A program made the translations under genes and the position numbers. Positions 46,275 through 56,855 of a DNA stretch of 64,000 bases are shown here, piece after piece. Within the stretch, counting starts at the first letter, position 1. Every line of letters begins with the position of its first letter. Under the pieces are notes generated by a model that had not been told where the DNA came from, did no database searches, and saw only the letters and a list, made by a program, of their open reading frames with translations. Source of the stretch: Microstegium vimineum (Eukaryota > Streptophyta > Magnoliopsida > Poales > Poaceae); NCBI GenBank assembly GCA_022036555.1, contig CM039120.1, positions 23,340,227 through 23,404,226 on the forward strand. Reading direction: 5' to 3'.

Positions 46275-46969
46275 TCACTCCTCCGGCGGCCTAGACACCT
46301 CATCTTCAAGCTTGGCGGCCAGGGTCGTCGCGGGTTCCTCCGCGGCAGCTTCAATCCGGTCGAGCAGATCCTCCGGGACGTCCAAGGGATAACCCTCGCT
46401 GACGATCGTGGGATTCACTACGTCGTAGTGGTAGGCGGCAATAGCCATCGTGCGGTGGACCCCGATGCGCAGCGCCTCCCGGATCCACGCTTGGCCCCGC
46501 TCCCAGAGCAAGCTGACACGGATCCTAGCCGCTTACGGACCACCCTCGACGGCTGGCACATCGAAGAGGTCGCACGCGTCGTGCATGGCCTCGCGCAACG
46601 CCTGCGACTCCTGCTACCGGCACGCAGCTCTTGGGCGACAAGAAGGGAAACTTAGCTTCCAAGAAAAAGGGTACATCACACCAAGACAAACGGACAAAGA
46701 AAGGCAGCATACCTCCATTTTCCCTCTCCTGGCCATGGATCGTCGCACGAAGCTGTGAGACTGCCATCGTCAGATCGCCAACCCGGGAGGAGAACTCCAG
46801 AATCCTCCGGTCGGCGTCGACGCAGCGCTCCCGAGCCTAGTTTGACAGGTCCTCAAAACGAGCCACGGTGTCATCGAGCTCTCGACGATGGGCGTCACGC
46901 TGACTTCGCATGACGCTGCGCTCTTCCTCAATGGAGTTCAGCGCCGAGACGGCTCGGCGTCGTGCCTCC
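46275..46969 (-). pseudogene. Tat-2 antisense gene, C-terminal part
   Basis: On the minus strand from 46969 it reads EARRRAVSALNSIEEERSVM and RSQRDAHRRELDDTVARFED, a coiled coil that continues the one ending at 57976. After an intron-like gap the last part (46511-46275) reads LWERGQAWIREALRIGVHRT, AYHYDVVNPTIVSEGYPLDV and ends KLEDEVSRPPEE. The GVHR...VSEGY ending is what I recall for the C-terminus of PF04195-containing grass proteins. The gene is cut by Tat-3 at 46969/57976. Confidence 0.65.
46965..46969. repeat. Target site duplication CCTCC of Tat-3 (left)
   Basis: CCTCC precedes the LTR end TGTTGACAC at 46970. The same bases follow the other LTR at 57976-57980. Confidence 0.9.
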
Positions 46970-48071
46970 TGTTGACACAAAAAAGCATCAGATCTGTGAA
47001 CACCTCGGGCTATTACCCAAAGCTCGATGTCAAGGGCGTGCCAGTCGATTTGACCAATCAATCGACAAGGATGATAACTAGAACAAACTGAACGAGACGA
47101 CAGCGATGCGCCCGAACGTCAAGGCTCAGATTGATCAGGTGTAACTAGAGCAGAGCTAGACGAGGCAAACAGCGATACGCCCGGATTGCCAAAGCCTAGA
47201 GGTACTCCCACGCGGAACTAGCAAGGATTTGACGGAGATCAGGATGATGCAGCCCGTCGAAAGCTTGAAGAACTCGTTGATAGCTATAACTAATGCATAA
47301 AAAGGGTAAATTGCGATAAAAGTAAGATAAAAGTAGAATTGGTTTGTTTTTGAACTGGATTGATTTTTACATAGCCCTTGGGCACATATTTATACTCCCG
47401 CATGGAGAGTTGTACAAAGACACGACACATATCCTTCCTAAAACAAACTCCTACTTTAAAGGAAACTGACTCGCACAGGAGCCGGATAACAATATTTATT
47501 TCCTAAACAAACACACCTATTTTAAAGGAAAATAAACGACCCATGCAAGAGTCGGACTCAAACTATTATAATAATACCGGTACAAGACACCAGTTTCCTT
47601 ATACTTCTTTTCGATGGAAACTTTCCATCGGCAGACCCTTTTAATCCGCACCTTCCTTCTTTGGTCACTTGTAATCCTCCGCTGCCGCTAAGTGCTAAGT
47701 CACGCCCATCGGCATCGGCAATACTTTCCCGATTGGCAATCAGCAGCATCTCTTCATCGGCAATCGGCAATGAGCCCTTATCGGCAATCGACAACCATCT
47801 TCCATCGGCAATCAGCAACGAGACCTTATTGGCAATCGGCAACCATCCTCCTTCGGCAATCGGCAAGCCATCGGCAATCAGTTTCAGCAAGACTTCACCA
47901 GTTAACTTGTCGGCAAAGCTCATCAGCTTCCATCGGAAACGCACTTGGTCTTCCCGCAGCACTCTCCCATCGGCAACATCGGCTCAAAAATTCTCCCGAT
48001 GCCGATGGAGAACGGCCACTGACCAGTTAAGCCTCGGCCCATTTGACACGTGTCGAAAAACGGTGTCAACA
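46970..48071 (-). repeat. 3' LTR of Tat-3, 1102 bp
   Basis: In element orientation TGTTGACACCG (48071) to TTTGTGTCAACA (46970). It contains a run of ATCGGCAATCGGCAA-type repeats (47690-47880). It is closely similar to 56856-57975 with scattered substitutions and an indel of about 18 bp near 57765. Confidence 0.88.
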
Positions 48072-48088
48072 CATGCCCCCCAGTTTCG
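48072..48088 (-). other. Polypurine tract of Tat-3
   Basis: On the minus strand AACTGGGGGGCATG runs directly into the LTR start TGTTGACACC. This is the usual arrangement for plus-strand priming and gives the element its minus orientation. Confidence 0.75.
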
Positions 48089-48341
48089 GAGCGTATAACA
48101 CTTTACGTGCCGAAATTCTCTCCACTGTAGCCGTCGCTGTAGCCGTTGCTGTAGCCGTTACCTCCGAGATAGATGTAGGTTTCCTCGATCCCCGCGTGTG
48201 GAACCGCAATTTAATAATAAAATCCCTCGATTGTAGCACAAACAGTTGCAAACCACCTCGATCACCACGCGTATCTACCGCGGCCTTCTCCACATTCCTG
48301 CATAATGTGAAACAGAACCCCAAAATGCCCCTGAGTAGGCT

Positions 48342-48348
48342 TATAAAA
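48342..48348 (+). promoter_or_regulatory. TATA box of the Tat-3 antisense gene
   Basis: TATAAAA at 48342-48348 lies 162 bp upstream of the ATG at 48504. A likely start site is near 48373 (CACTACTTTTC). The 430 bp between LTR and ATG holds no other gene and includes a (CTGTAGCCGTTG) repeat near 48125-48160. Confidence 0.6.
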
Positions 48349-48503
48349 GTTACCGGGGTCCACACTACTTTTCACCCTGAGTCCACTTTCACTTTCACCT
48401 CCTTGCCATTGTCTTCAACCTCCAGCCACTCCAAAGAACACGAACTCGAGCAACAGTACTCTTCGCAATCCAAGGACGAACTGCAAGCACTCCCTCGACT
48501 CCA

Positions 48504-51500
48504 ATGGCAATCCAAGTTGACATCCCCAAGGTGAGACCTATTTCCTTCCCAATCCAACCTTCTGCTGGTACTTTTTCTCACACAAATCTGGATTTATCCC
48601 CATTCCTTTTCTGATTTTTTTTCTTCTTTCCTTCGAACTCTAGGAGCTATACAACAAGGTAGTGATCCCACTTACTGGTTCCACCTTTAGCTGTTTAGGC
48701 CCCATGGGCAATCCGGATCCCAGCTACATAATCAACGCAGAAACCAATCGAATCCCCTTCAAATCTGAATGTTTCGGTTTAGGACTGTGGAAGGATGTTT
48801 TCCGATCATGGCCCAAGCCCACTAAGGGGTGGAAGAACTGGTATCTCAGGGTTGCCAGGGTGCAACAAGTTTACTGGCAAGAGCGCAGCTTGGACCAATG
48901 TATCAGGCTTTCCATTGCCAATATAGAGAAGAACGAGAACATGTTAATAGCTGCTTCTTAGTTCTGGTCAGACACCTTGAATGCTTTCTTATTCCGACAT
49001 GGACCAGCCACCCCCACTCTTGTCGATGTCCACATGCTGACCGGCCTAGACATCTCCTCTGCCGACACCTTCTCCTTATTTAATAGGAAAGCTGAGCACA
49101 GAGTAAACACTCGGAACATCGGCGGTTGGATGGGTTACATTCAGGAATACCAGAAAACGGGATCGGTAAACCAGAGAGAGCATGCTACCTTCCTGAACAT
49201 GTGGGTGGATAAATTCATCTTTTGTGATAGGGCAGTTGGACCTACGACCATGTATCTTCCAGCAGCTGAGCTGCTTGCCGATGGGACAAGACTTCCCCTG
49301 GGCAGATATCTTCTAGGATTTGTATATCGTCTTCTCCATCAAGTATCCCAGAAGTTACTGCTAGGTGAGCACATCGGCAACCTTGGAGGCCCCTGGTGGT
49401 TCCTCAACATGTGGCTGAACGCACATATGCAGAAAGCACTTCAACTTAACTTGTTCGCCCAACGTTTCCCGAGAGACATACCAGAAGACCACCAGTGTGG
49501 GGAGGATGAATCGGCAACTCACCCTCCACTCAACTTTGGAGAGGCCACTATAGTGCTGCCAGGGACCGATGCCGATGCGGAGCAATTCGGTCTATTTTTT
49601 CAGAAGTTTTACAATGGAATTCCTGCCATAGAACGGCTCTGGTGTCCATATGCCGATGAAGACAACCAGTTCCCACTATTATTTAACCTCACCGATGGGA
49701 ATGTACCTGAAAACCAGATAATCATGAAGGCCAGCATCACTCCTCGAGCTATTCCAGTGAACATCTTTGGATCGGGAAAGAATGCTCCTCCATCATTTGA
49801 GTTTTACTATCCATCGGTAGCGGCAAGACAACTGGCGTTCCGCCAATTGCCGATCAAGCTTTGTTACTCCAAGGTAGTGCAGCCCAGGCAGACATTTTCT
49901 AGTGCTCTGGACTGGAACAAGGTTGTCAACCTTCCTACCGATGCCGATGTATCAGATCTTGACTTGTCCTCCTGGTCACCAACCTCCTTTATTACAAACG
50001 AGTACAAGTCTTGGTGGCAAGAATGGAGGTGTCAACTATTCGCCAAATCGTCGCACTACTATCGGCACATGATCGATGCCGATCATATCATCCCCGACGA
50101 CGCAGTAAGTCCTCATTCCGATGCATCCCTCACTCCTACCTTCGCCATCGGTATTTAACCTTCTTGCGTTTGACAGGTTGATGACCCGATTCCTCCGATG
50201 AGCAAGAGCGGCAAGCCCTTCAAGCTTCGAATGATGAGTCCCGTATCACTCATCGGCAATAAAGCTCCCTCGTTAGCTGCCTTCATCCCTCGACAGGTAC
50301 CCACACCGACACCTGCAAAAGCCAAGGCTACATCGGCCGCTGCTGCTACCCTGACGGGGGTGTTTGCAGTAAACTCATCTTCACCCATACCGATTATATA
50401 CTGTTTAATCGGCAACATTTACCTTGTATAATTTGTATTGAATATTTTCAGGCTATGAGGTCATCAGCAACTGCTCCAAGCAAACAAGCATCTCCAAGTT
50501 CGGCTGTCGATGCCCCCCAGTCATCGAAACGGGCTGGATCTTCTTCCGCTACCGCGCCAAGGAAGAGGAGGCGTTTGAGGCTGGCTAGCCCATCTTCGTC
50601 ATCGGCACAAGCCGCACCACCAACTGTCGGCACGCCATCGGTAGAAACTCCAACGGCTCCTATCCCAGACCAGCCGATGGACGACGTTCTTGGTCAGGAG
50701 GCAGTTCCATCCGCTGCAGAAGCGGAGGCGGTATCGGCACTGGCATCGTCAGCCGAAGCTCCCAATGAAGAAACACCCGCAATGGCAGCGGAAGTCACGT
50801 CGACATCGGCACCATCAGCCGAAGTCCCTGACGAAGAAACATCCTTAATGGCGGTGGAAGCGGCATCGGCATCGGCACCATCAGTCGATGTCCCTGATGA
50901 GGCGACTGCACCCACTGCAGCAGCCGAAGCAACACCAGTATCGGTACCGTCAGCCGAACTTGCTGATGAGACAGCTTCACCCGTCGTAGTGGCAAAGGCA
51001 ACATCGGCATCGGTACCAACCGAAGATCCCGATGAAAGAGTGGCATCACTGCCACAACCAAGTATCACGCCGGAAGCAACGCCAACGACAACACCACCAT
51101 CACCAACGGCGTCGACTGCTCCTCTGGCTCAAGCTCAGTCATCGGCAACCGCCGCCGATGTCCAAGACGAGGCTGGGGCATCTAATATACCATGTCCTGG
51201 GCAAGAAGTCCGCTTCAAGATGGTAAGTTAATCACTTGAAAATTCTAATATAATCTTTCGATCGGCATATCTTAACTCCTCTATGTTCAGGCCCAAGATT
51301 CTCCAGATAGTCTTTTCTCCTTCAGCCTCAACCCGCAGGATGAAGATAGACACCAAGGCCCCCTCCAAGCAGACAGCCTGTTTTCCTTCTCGGTTGACAT
51401 ACCCAATGACGAGGAGGAAGAGAGCTCTGTCCCAGCCCTATCGGCAGAGATCAAGACCAAGCTTGAGGCACTGCTTTCCTTGCTGCTACAAGACACATCC

Positions 51501-52639
51501 CAGCTCATTCAAGACTCATCGATAGCAAGGATTGCTTTCAAAGACATCCGAAGTCATCTCCCTGCCGATATGGCAGAAACCCTTCTCCAGGCAACCTTCC
51601 TCGACATCAAGCAAATTCAATACCGGCGGCTTTCCCGTCGCATTGCCGATAGGGCCGCTCAATCTAAGAGCGAGGAAGAGAAGCTTAAGTTCAAGAATAT
51701 TGCCGATGAAAAGCACAAGGGCATTGGCCAGGCAGAAGCCTCCTAATGCATCCGGCCCAGGTAGGGTTGGCCGAGGCCCGATAAATTTTAGGCTGCCCGG
51801 ACCCCAACAGTTCTTAGGCACACCCACTAAGAGAAAGACCCAATCTCCCCCAAAAGACTAGTCTGATAGGGGAAGGGTGGCTCTCCCTTTTAAGGTGGCT
51901 TCCTCCTCCCTAGCTAAGCAAGGTGGGATTATTCAGAGGCTCACACGTTCGCCGCCCGACTACAACTGGGCCATTATTTGTTGCGTCTTTGCCAACGGGT
52001 AATAATGGAGGATGTCCTCATCATTCCCACCCCCTTAAACAAGGGCCCAACTCTGATACCAAATGATGCATCCGGCCCATGTAGGGTTGGCCGAGGCCCG
52101 ATAAATTTTAGGCTGCCCGGACCCCAACAGTTCTTAGGCACACCCACTAAGAGAAAGACCCAATCTCCCCCAAAAGACTAGTCTGATAGGGGAAGGGTGG
52201 CTCTCCCTTTTAAGGTGGCTTCCTCCTCCCTAGCTAAGCAAGGTGGGATTATTCAGAGGCTCACACGTTTGCCGCCCGACTACAACTGGGCCATTATTTG
52301 TTGCGTCTTTGCCAACGGGTAATAATGGAGGATGTCCTCATCACCTCCATCAACGGCCTTAATCAAGAAACCACTCGGCTATCGGCCAAAAAAGAAGAAC
52401 TATTGGTCGAGTTACAAAAGGTTGAAGGGGACCTGACCGCAGCCAACCAGCAGAGAAGCCAATTATCCGATGCCATCAGGGTTCTGTGGCAAGAGAGGGA
52501 CCAGAACGCCCGGCAAGCCATCTCGTGGAAGAAGAAGATTAAGCCGGTCAAGGGCTCTGTCGATGCCGACGCCAAAGAGATGAACGAGATAGAACAGATT
52601 CGCCTGCGTGCGATATCGGTCATTCATTCCCTGCTATAA
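48504..52639 (+). CDS. Antisense gene of Tat-3: plant mobile domain (PMD, PF10536-like) protein, five exons, about 1,060 codons, interrupted by a miniature LTR element
   Basis: The ATG at 48504 follows a TATA box at 48342. Exons are 48504-48530, 48644-50104, 50177-50368 (an alternative donor at 50296 also keeps frame), 50452-51222 and 51291-52639 without the insertion. Every intron is GT-AG and every junction keeps frame. Exon 2 has the plant mobile domain: FRSWPKPTKGWKNWYLRVAR, FWSDTLNAFLFRHGPATPTL and VDVHMLTGLDI, then GPWWFLNMWLNAHMQKALQL. Exon 4 is low-complexity Ala/Ser/Glu/Pro; exon 5 is helical with coiled-coil heptads. Lesions are a TAG at 48959-48961 (Gln expected) and the miniature element at 51744, flanked by in-frame AEAS and INGL. 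PMD proteins of hosts (MAIN/MAIL1) affect silencing and genome stability. What a retrotransposon gains from one is unknown. Confidence 0.8.
51739..51743. repeat. Target site duplication CCTCC of the miniature element (left)
   Basis: CCTCC precedes 51744 and recurs at 52344-52348. Removing one copy plus the element restores an uninterrupted reading frame. Confidence 0.85.
51744..52023 (-). repeat. 3' LTR of the miniature element, 280 bp
   Basis: In element orientation it starts TGATGAGGACATCC and ends GGATGCATTA, where the other copy ends GGATGCATCA. The minus strand has a TATA-like CTTAAAAGGGAG at about 51888-51899. Confidence 0.85.
52064..52343 (-). repeat. 5' LTR of the miniature element, 280 bp
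   Basis: TGATGAGGACATCC to GGATGCATCA on the minus strand, followed by the primer site at 52063 downward. Differences from the partner are at the terminal CA, at CCA(G/T)GTAGGG, and at ACGTT(C/T)GCC. Confidence 0.88.
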
Positions 52640-53317
52640 TTTATCTATCATATCGATGAAAATGTAACTCCGATACTTAATTCTGGGCTTTGTAATTTAA
52701 CGTTTACACGTTTTTACAGATGTATTACAATTTTCTCCTTTCCTCGGCATCCAAACGAGCACGTCATATATCAACTCCTTTGAGAGTTCCTGGAATGTAT
52801 GCTTTGCTGGAGGCAGACCCTTACCCGATAAGAACTTGATTAGGAAACCACTCCCAGGCCTAGAATTCAATCCTGATTGGTAAAATCAATCTCCACGCCA
52901 GAGTACCATCGGCAAACTCGTTCACCCAATCATCGGCAATCATTACCGATACCATAACTCATCAAGTCGGCTAAAATCCTGAGTAATCCCAATTTATTAA
53001 CAGACCCTGGTATTTAGCCCGACTGTAACAATAATCGGCAATGAGGCTTCATACTTCCATCAGATCAGAATTAGGACAATGCCGATAGGCCTACCAAAAA
53101 GTACGAGTAACTCCCAGAACGCATGCACCACACACTTAGTCATCATGCGCAAGCGCAGCAGAATCATTCTTACAACCATCTTCTGGCAATTAACGAACCT
53201 ATCGGCAATATGGCGTCCCATACACAAACCATCGATAGGTGTCCCCAAGTATAATAATTGAAATCGCCAGTTTGCCGATTGCAGCCCCCAAGCCCACAGG
53301 TCCAAGATTGACCTTGA
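52640..53317. other. Convergent trailer between the Tat-3 antisense gene and gag
   Basis: Non-coding, facing 3' ends. It contains several ATCGGCAAT words (52908-52940, 53030) and possible plant polyadenylation signals after the antisense gene (AATTTATC, GTAATTTAA near 52640-52700). A protease or RT would be expected here in an autonomous relative; none is seen. Confidence 0.5.
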
Positions 53318-56300
53318 TCAGACCATCGGCAAAATATTGCCGTCTGCCAATGGATCTCCATCCTTGCGCTTTGGCCTCCACTGCTTCTCCTTTGAGAGTT
53401 CTGCATCACCGTACAGGTCATTGCGGCGTTGGCGCTGAATTCTTCTTTTCTGGGTTTTTGTTAAACCCTTAGGGCACCACTGAGGGAGTTTGGTTTTCCA
53501 GACAGGCTGGCGCTGCCTCTTATTGCTTACATCGGTATTTCTTCCGATGTTTGAATTTCTGGAGAGCACTTCATCAGGTGTTTTTGTCTTGGTCTGCTCC
53601 TTGCTCTCCCCTTGATCAACCTGCCCGCCAAGCCTGCTATGGGCATTAAGCTTGCCTCCAGTTGGTCATGTACCGATCTCCTCTCTTTGAGCTGCTTGGC
53701 GCACCTAGATGCCCGAACATCCAAACAAGGCTTACCTGACTGATCGGCAGTGTGATACCCGTTGCATTCAGGACAGTCATCGGCAGTGGGTAGCTTAATG
53801 CCTTCTTCCCAATAGTGAATGAAGACGGGACACCTCCAATGATTTTTCCGACGAAGCCACTCCCGATGTTCTTTTTCTTCCTGCTGATATCGTTCACCTC
53901 GTGATTGCCGATAGTTCTGCCTTGGCAGCTTGTGCGTAATTACTATACCAGGAGCCCTGCTGACACAGGCACCTTTATCGGCAATTCTCTTGCCTTTCCT
54001 ATCATCGGCAAACTTTCCGATGTCGCGCTTAGCCACTTGATGATCAGGATCCACCGATGCACTCTTTCTAGCAGTGTCCGATGTCAGCACCTTGGTCTTT
54101 CCACCGGCTTCCACCATATTATTTGGAAACGGACACTGATTAATTTCCATCGGTTCTTGGACTTTAGGATTTTCAAATTGGATCCGTCCAAAGTTAATTT
54201 CTGACTGCAACTGCTGCCTGAACACTTTGCAGTCGTCGGTACGGTGAGAAGTTGTATTGTGCCACTTGCAGTACCTGGTCTCTCTGAGTTCCTCGGCCGA
54301 TGGAATTACCTGATTAGGGGCTAACTTAATTCTCCCTTCCTGAAGCAATAAGTCAAATATCCCATCGGCCTTCGTGACATCGAAGGTGAACTTTCCAGCC
54401 CCATCCTGGTTGGGCGTGCAAGGCATCGGCTCCCCATCATTTACCCATTCAACATAGCTGACATTCATCTCGCCATCTGATTCAGAGCCCCCTTGTCCAA
54501 CGAAAAGCACCTTTGCGCCCCAAATCTCCTTGGGCTCAAATGATTCAACATCCCGACCGGCTTCGATGATATCAAAGGCGAATTTCTCCAATTCAGCAGT
54601 GTCAAGGCTTAGCTCTTCTGAGTGTCCTATCTTCTCGATCGAAAACGCCTTTGTATCTGGACCTTGCCGATGCGCAGATTCGTTCTTTAGTGGGGCAGAT
54701 GGATGTGCTCCTTCATGTTCCCGTGGTGAGAAGGTCGGAGCAATTGATGCATCAGCAGCATCAATCTGTTGAACATCATGCATCGGCCGCCTAACCGATG
54801 AGCAATTCTGGATGCCTACTGTCTGAGTAGATTGGTGCGTCTCTCCAGGTCTTTGCATTAAGCAGGCCGGAACGATCGGCTCATCGACAGTACCAACCTG
54901 TTGAATATTGTGCATCGGTTGATTGACCGATGGGCCACTCTGGGTGTCCGCTAGTTGATGTACTTCATATCCCTGTGGCAAGCAACTTGGGGCAACTGAT
55001 ACATCAGTAACACCAATCTGCTGGATATTGTGTATCGGCTGATTAATCGATGAGCAACTCTGGATGCCCGCCGGCTGAGTATGCTGACTCATCTCCCCAG
55101 GTCCTGTTGTCAAAGCACTTGGGACGATTGGCGCGTGCACAGCACTAGTCATGATAACACCGTACATCGGCTTTCTTGCCGATGAGTAATTTTGCCCCGT
55201 TGCTAGCTTGTGCTGTGGCATTATATTTATGGCATTCATCGGTTGCTGTACCGATGTCTCATTGCACACACTTTCCCGCGAGTATTGCAGTGTAGTACTT
55301 ATCGGTCGATGTACCGATACTTCATGCGGAAGACTCGCTGGACGATGTTGTGGAAACCCTGTCATTTGGTGCTCAGGCTGTACATATTGCTGTTGAATCG
55401 ATGACTGATTGATCCAACCTGCGTTAGGTGTCATCGGTATGTGATTTACCGATGACTGATAACCGGCTGACTCTTGCAACCCTTGTACCTTCGGATGATA
55501 GCGTTGATCTGCAAGTACCATAGGCTGAGCAATTATTACCGATGCAGGTTGACTGGCATGTAACACGCTTTGCATCGGCCAGGAATTCACCATCGGTTGA
55601 TCGCCAACTGAGATCAATCATTCTTGTGCCCTTCAATGATCGCCTCGACCCGTGGGTACCACATCTTGAGCGGTCATTGCCGATGCAGATCGATTGGCAC
55701 TCAGCACACCTTGTTGCATCAGCCAAGCAGTTGTCGGTGACTGATAGCCAGCTGAGGCTTGCAACTCTTGTATCCTGGGATAATAGATTTGATTTGTATC
55801 CACAGTGGGTTGAACAGCTACGGCCGATGCAGGCTGACTGACGCTCGACATGCCTTGTTGCATCAGCCAAGAATTTGCCGACAGTTGATAACCAGCTAAT
55901 GTTTTCCCTTGTTGCGCCCTCGGATGGCTGGTGACTTGAGCGGTCATTGCCGACACAGATTGATTGACAATCGGCGTACCTTGTTGCATCGGCCAAAAAG
56001 TTGCCAATGGCTGATAGCCAGTTGATGCCTGTTGCCCAACTGTTGGGCTTTGTTGTGTCGGCAAGTGACTTGCCGATGGTTGGGCATACGGCATTCTGGG
56101 TATTGCCGTTTGTAGATTCCCTGTCGGCAACTGCACCATTGGAGGAGACGTAGTATAATGCATTGCTAGAACCGTCGGCTGTATGGATGTTGCTGATGCC
56201 ATAGGAACCTCCCCTGCATGGTCAAGTCGGACCAATCTGGAATCAGCAGATAGATTTGAATACATATCGTACCCCCAGCCGTCGGCTGACATTGGCCGAT

Positions 56301-56802
56301 TCTGGATCACGGGTCCAGATATTGTTGAGGCCACCAGATTCGTGTTCACATGGGCAGTGCTTGTTGGGCTTAATCTTGGTGGCGCGACCTCATCGGTAGA
56401 CCGGCTCATAATTGGTGTGAACACCCTTGGAACCGCCGATGGAGCCACCGCAGATGCCGATCCGAGCTAACGATACTCTGGACCAACATAATATGGTGCC
56501 TGTCCCTTGAAAGCTTGCTTGACAGCATTGCACACAGTGTCGGACAACACATTGGACTGGCTAATTAATACATTATTTAATGCATAATTAACCGTATCTT
56601 GTACTTTACCAGGATCGGCGTAGAGAATGGCCTGCCGTGGCGACGACGGATCTTGCTTTTGTACTGCTTCGCCGATCCCGTTTAGGCTGAAGGATCGGAG
56701 ATATGACCGTTTGTATTCCTCCATCGCCTGCTCCATAGCCTGCTTCTAATGATTTGTCAGATCCGCTGTGGAGACTTCAATGACACTCCTTGGATTAGTC
56801 AT
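53318..56802 (-). pseudogene. Tat-3 gag, with tandem repeats, two stops and frameshifts
   Basis: The minus-strand ATG is at 56802. A TAG at 56746-56748 (NH*KQ) and another at 56467-56469 both sit at expected Gln. Then comes EQAMEEYKRSYLRSFSLNGI. 56448-55633 and 55617-53527 are two long frames joined by a frameshift near 55620. They contain tandem Gln/Pro/Ser/Met repeats (units such as GYQSPTTAWLMQQGVLSANR and NQPMHNIQQVG). The end of gag has CKWHNTTSHRTDDCKVFRQQ and HWRCPVFIHYWEEGIKLPTA followed by DDCPECNGYH, typical of Tat-lineage gag. The last piece (53569-53318) reads QWCPKGLTKTQKRRIQRQRR. Nothing of pol follows. Confidence 0.8.
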
Positions 56803-56830
56803 GATAGATATAAAAATCTATATAGTCGTG

Positions 56831-56850
56831 GTCCCACTGGGCGTGCCAAA
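56831..56850 (-). other. Primer binding site of Tat-3
   Basis: On the minus strand, five bases after the LTR end (CAACA), TTTGGCACGCCCAGTGGGAC begins. TGGCACGCCC(A/G)GTGGGAC is a common gypsy primer site in grasses. It confirms that 56856-57975 is the 5' LTR. Confidence 0.75.
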
Positions 56851-56855
56851 AGAGG

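Larger units (their letters stand above)
51744..52343 (-). mobile_element. TRIM-like miniature LTR retrotransposon, 600 bp, no coding capacity
   Basis: Two 280 bp direct repeats (51744-52023 and 52064-52343) with TG...CA-type ends surround a 40 bp centre. On the minus strand the centre begins TTTGGTATCAGAGTTGGGCC, an initiator-Met primer site, and ends AAGGGGGTGGGAA, a polypurine tract. A CCTCC duplication flanks it. The two LTRs differ by only about three bases. It must rely on proteins of another LTR element. It sits in the last exon of the Tat-3 antisense gene. Confidence 0.9.

Noticed and set aside
46970..48071. The pair of ATCGGCAATCGGCAA arrays as CRISPR-like repeats
   Set aside because: The units are short and contiguous without unique spacers, lie in both LTRs of one retrotransposon, and the genome is a plant.
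50694..51068. Minus-strand frame rich in Ala, Ser, Thr and Asp
   Set aside because: Exact shadow of the Ala/Ser-rich exon 4 of the plus-strand gene.
55424..55996. Minus-strand 190-residue frame with Cys/Thr repeats, and plus-strand frames in the same place
   Set aside because: Off-frame shadows of the tandem-repeat gag; the repeats make any frame look ordered.
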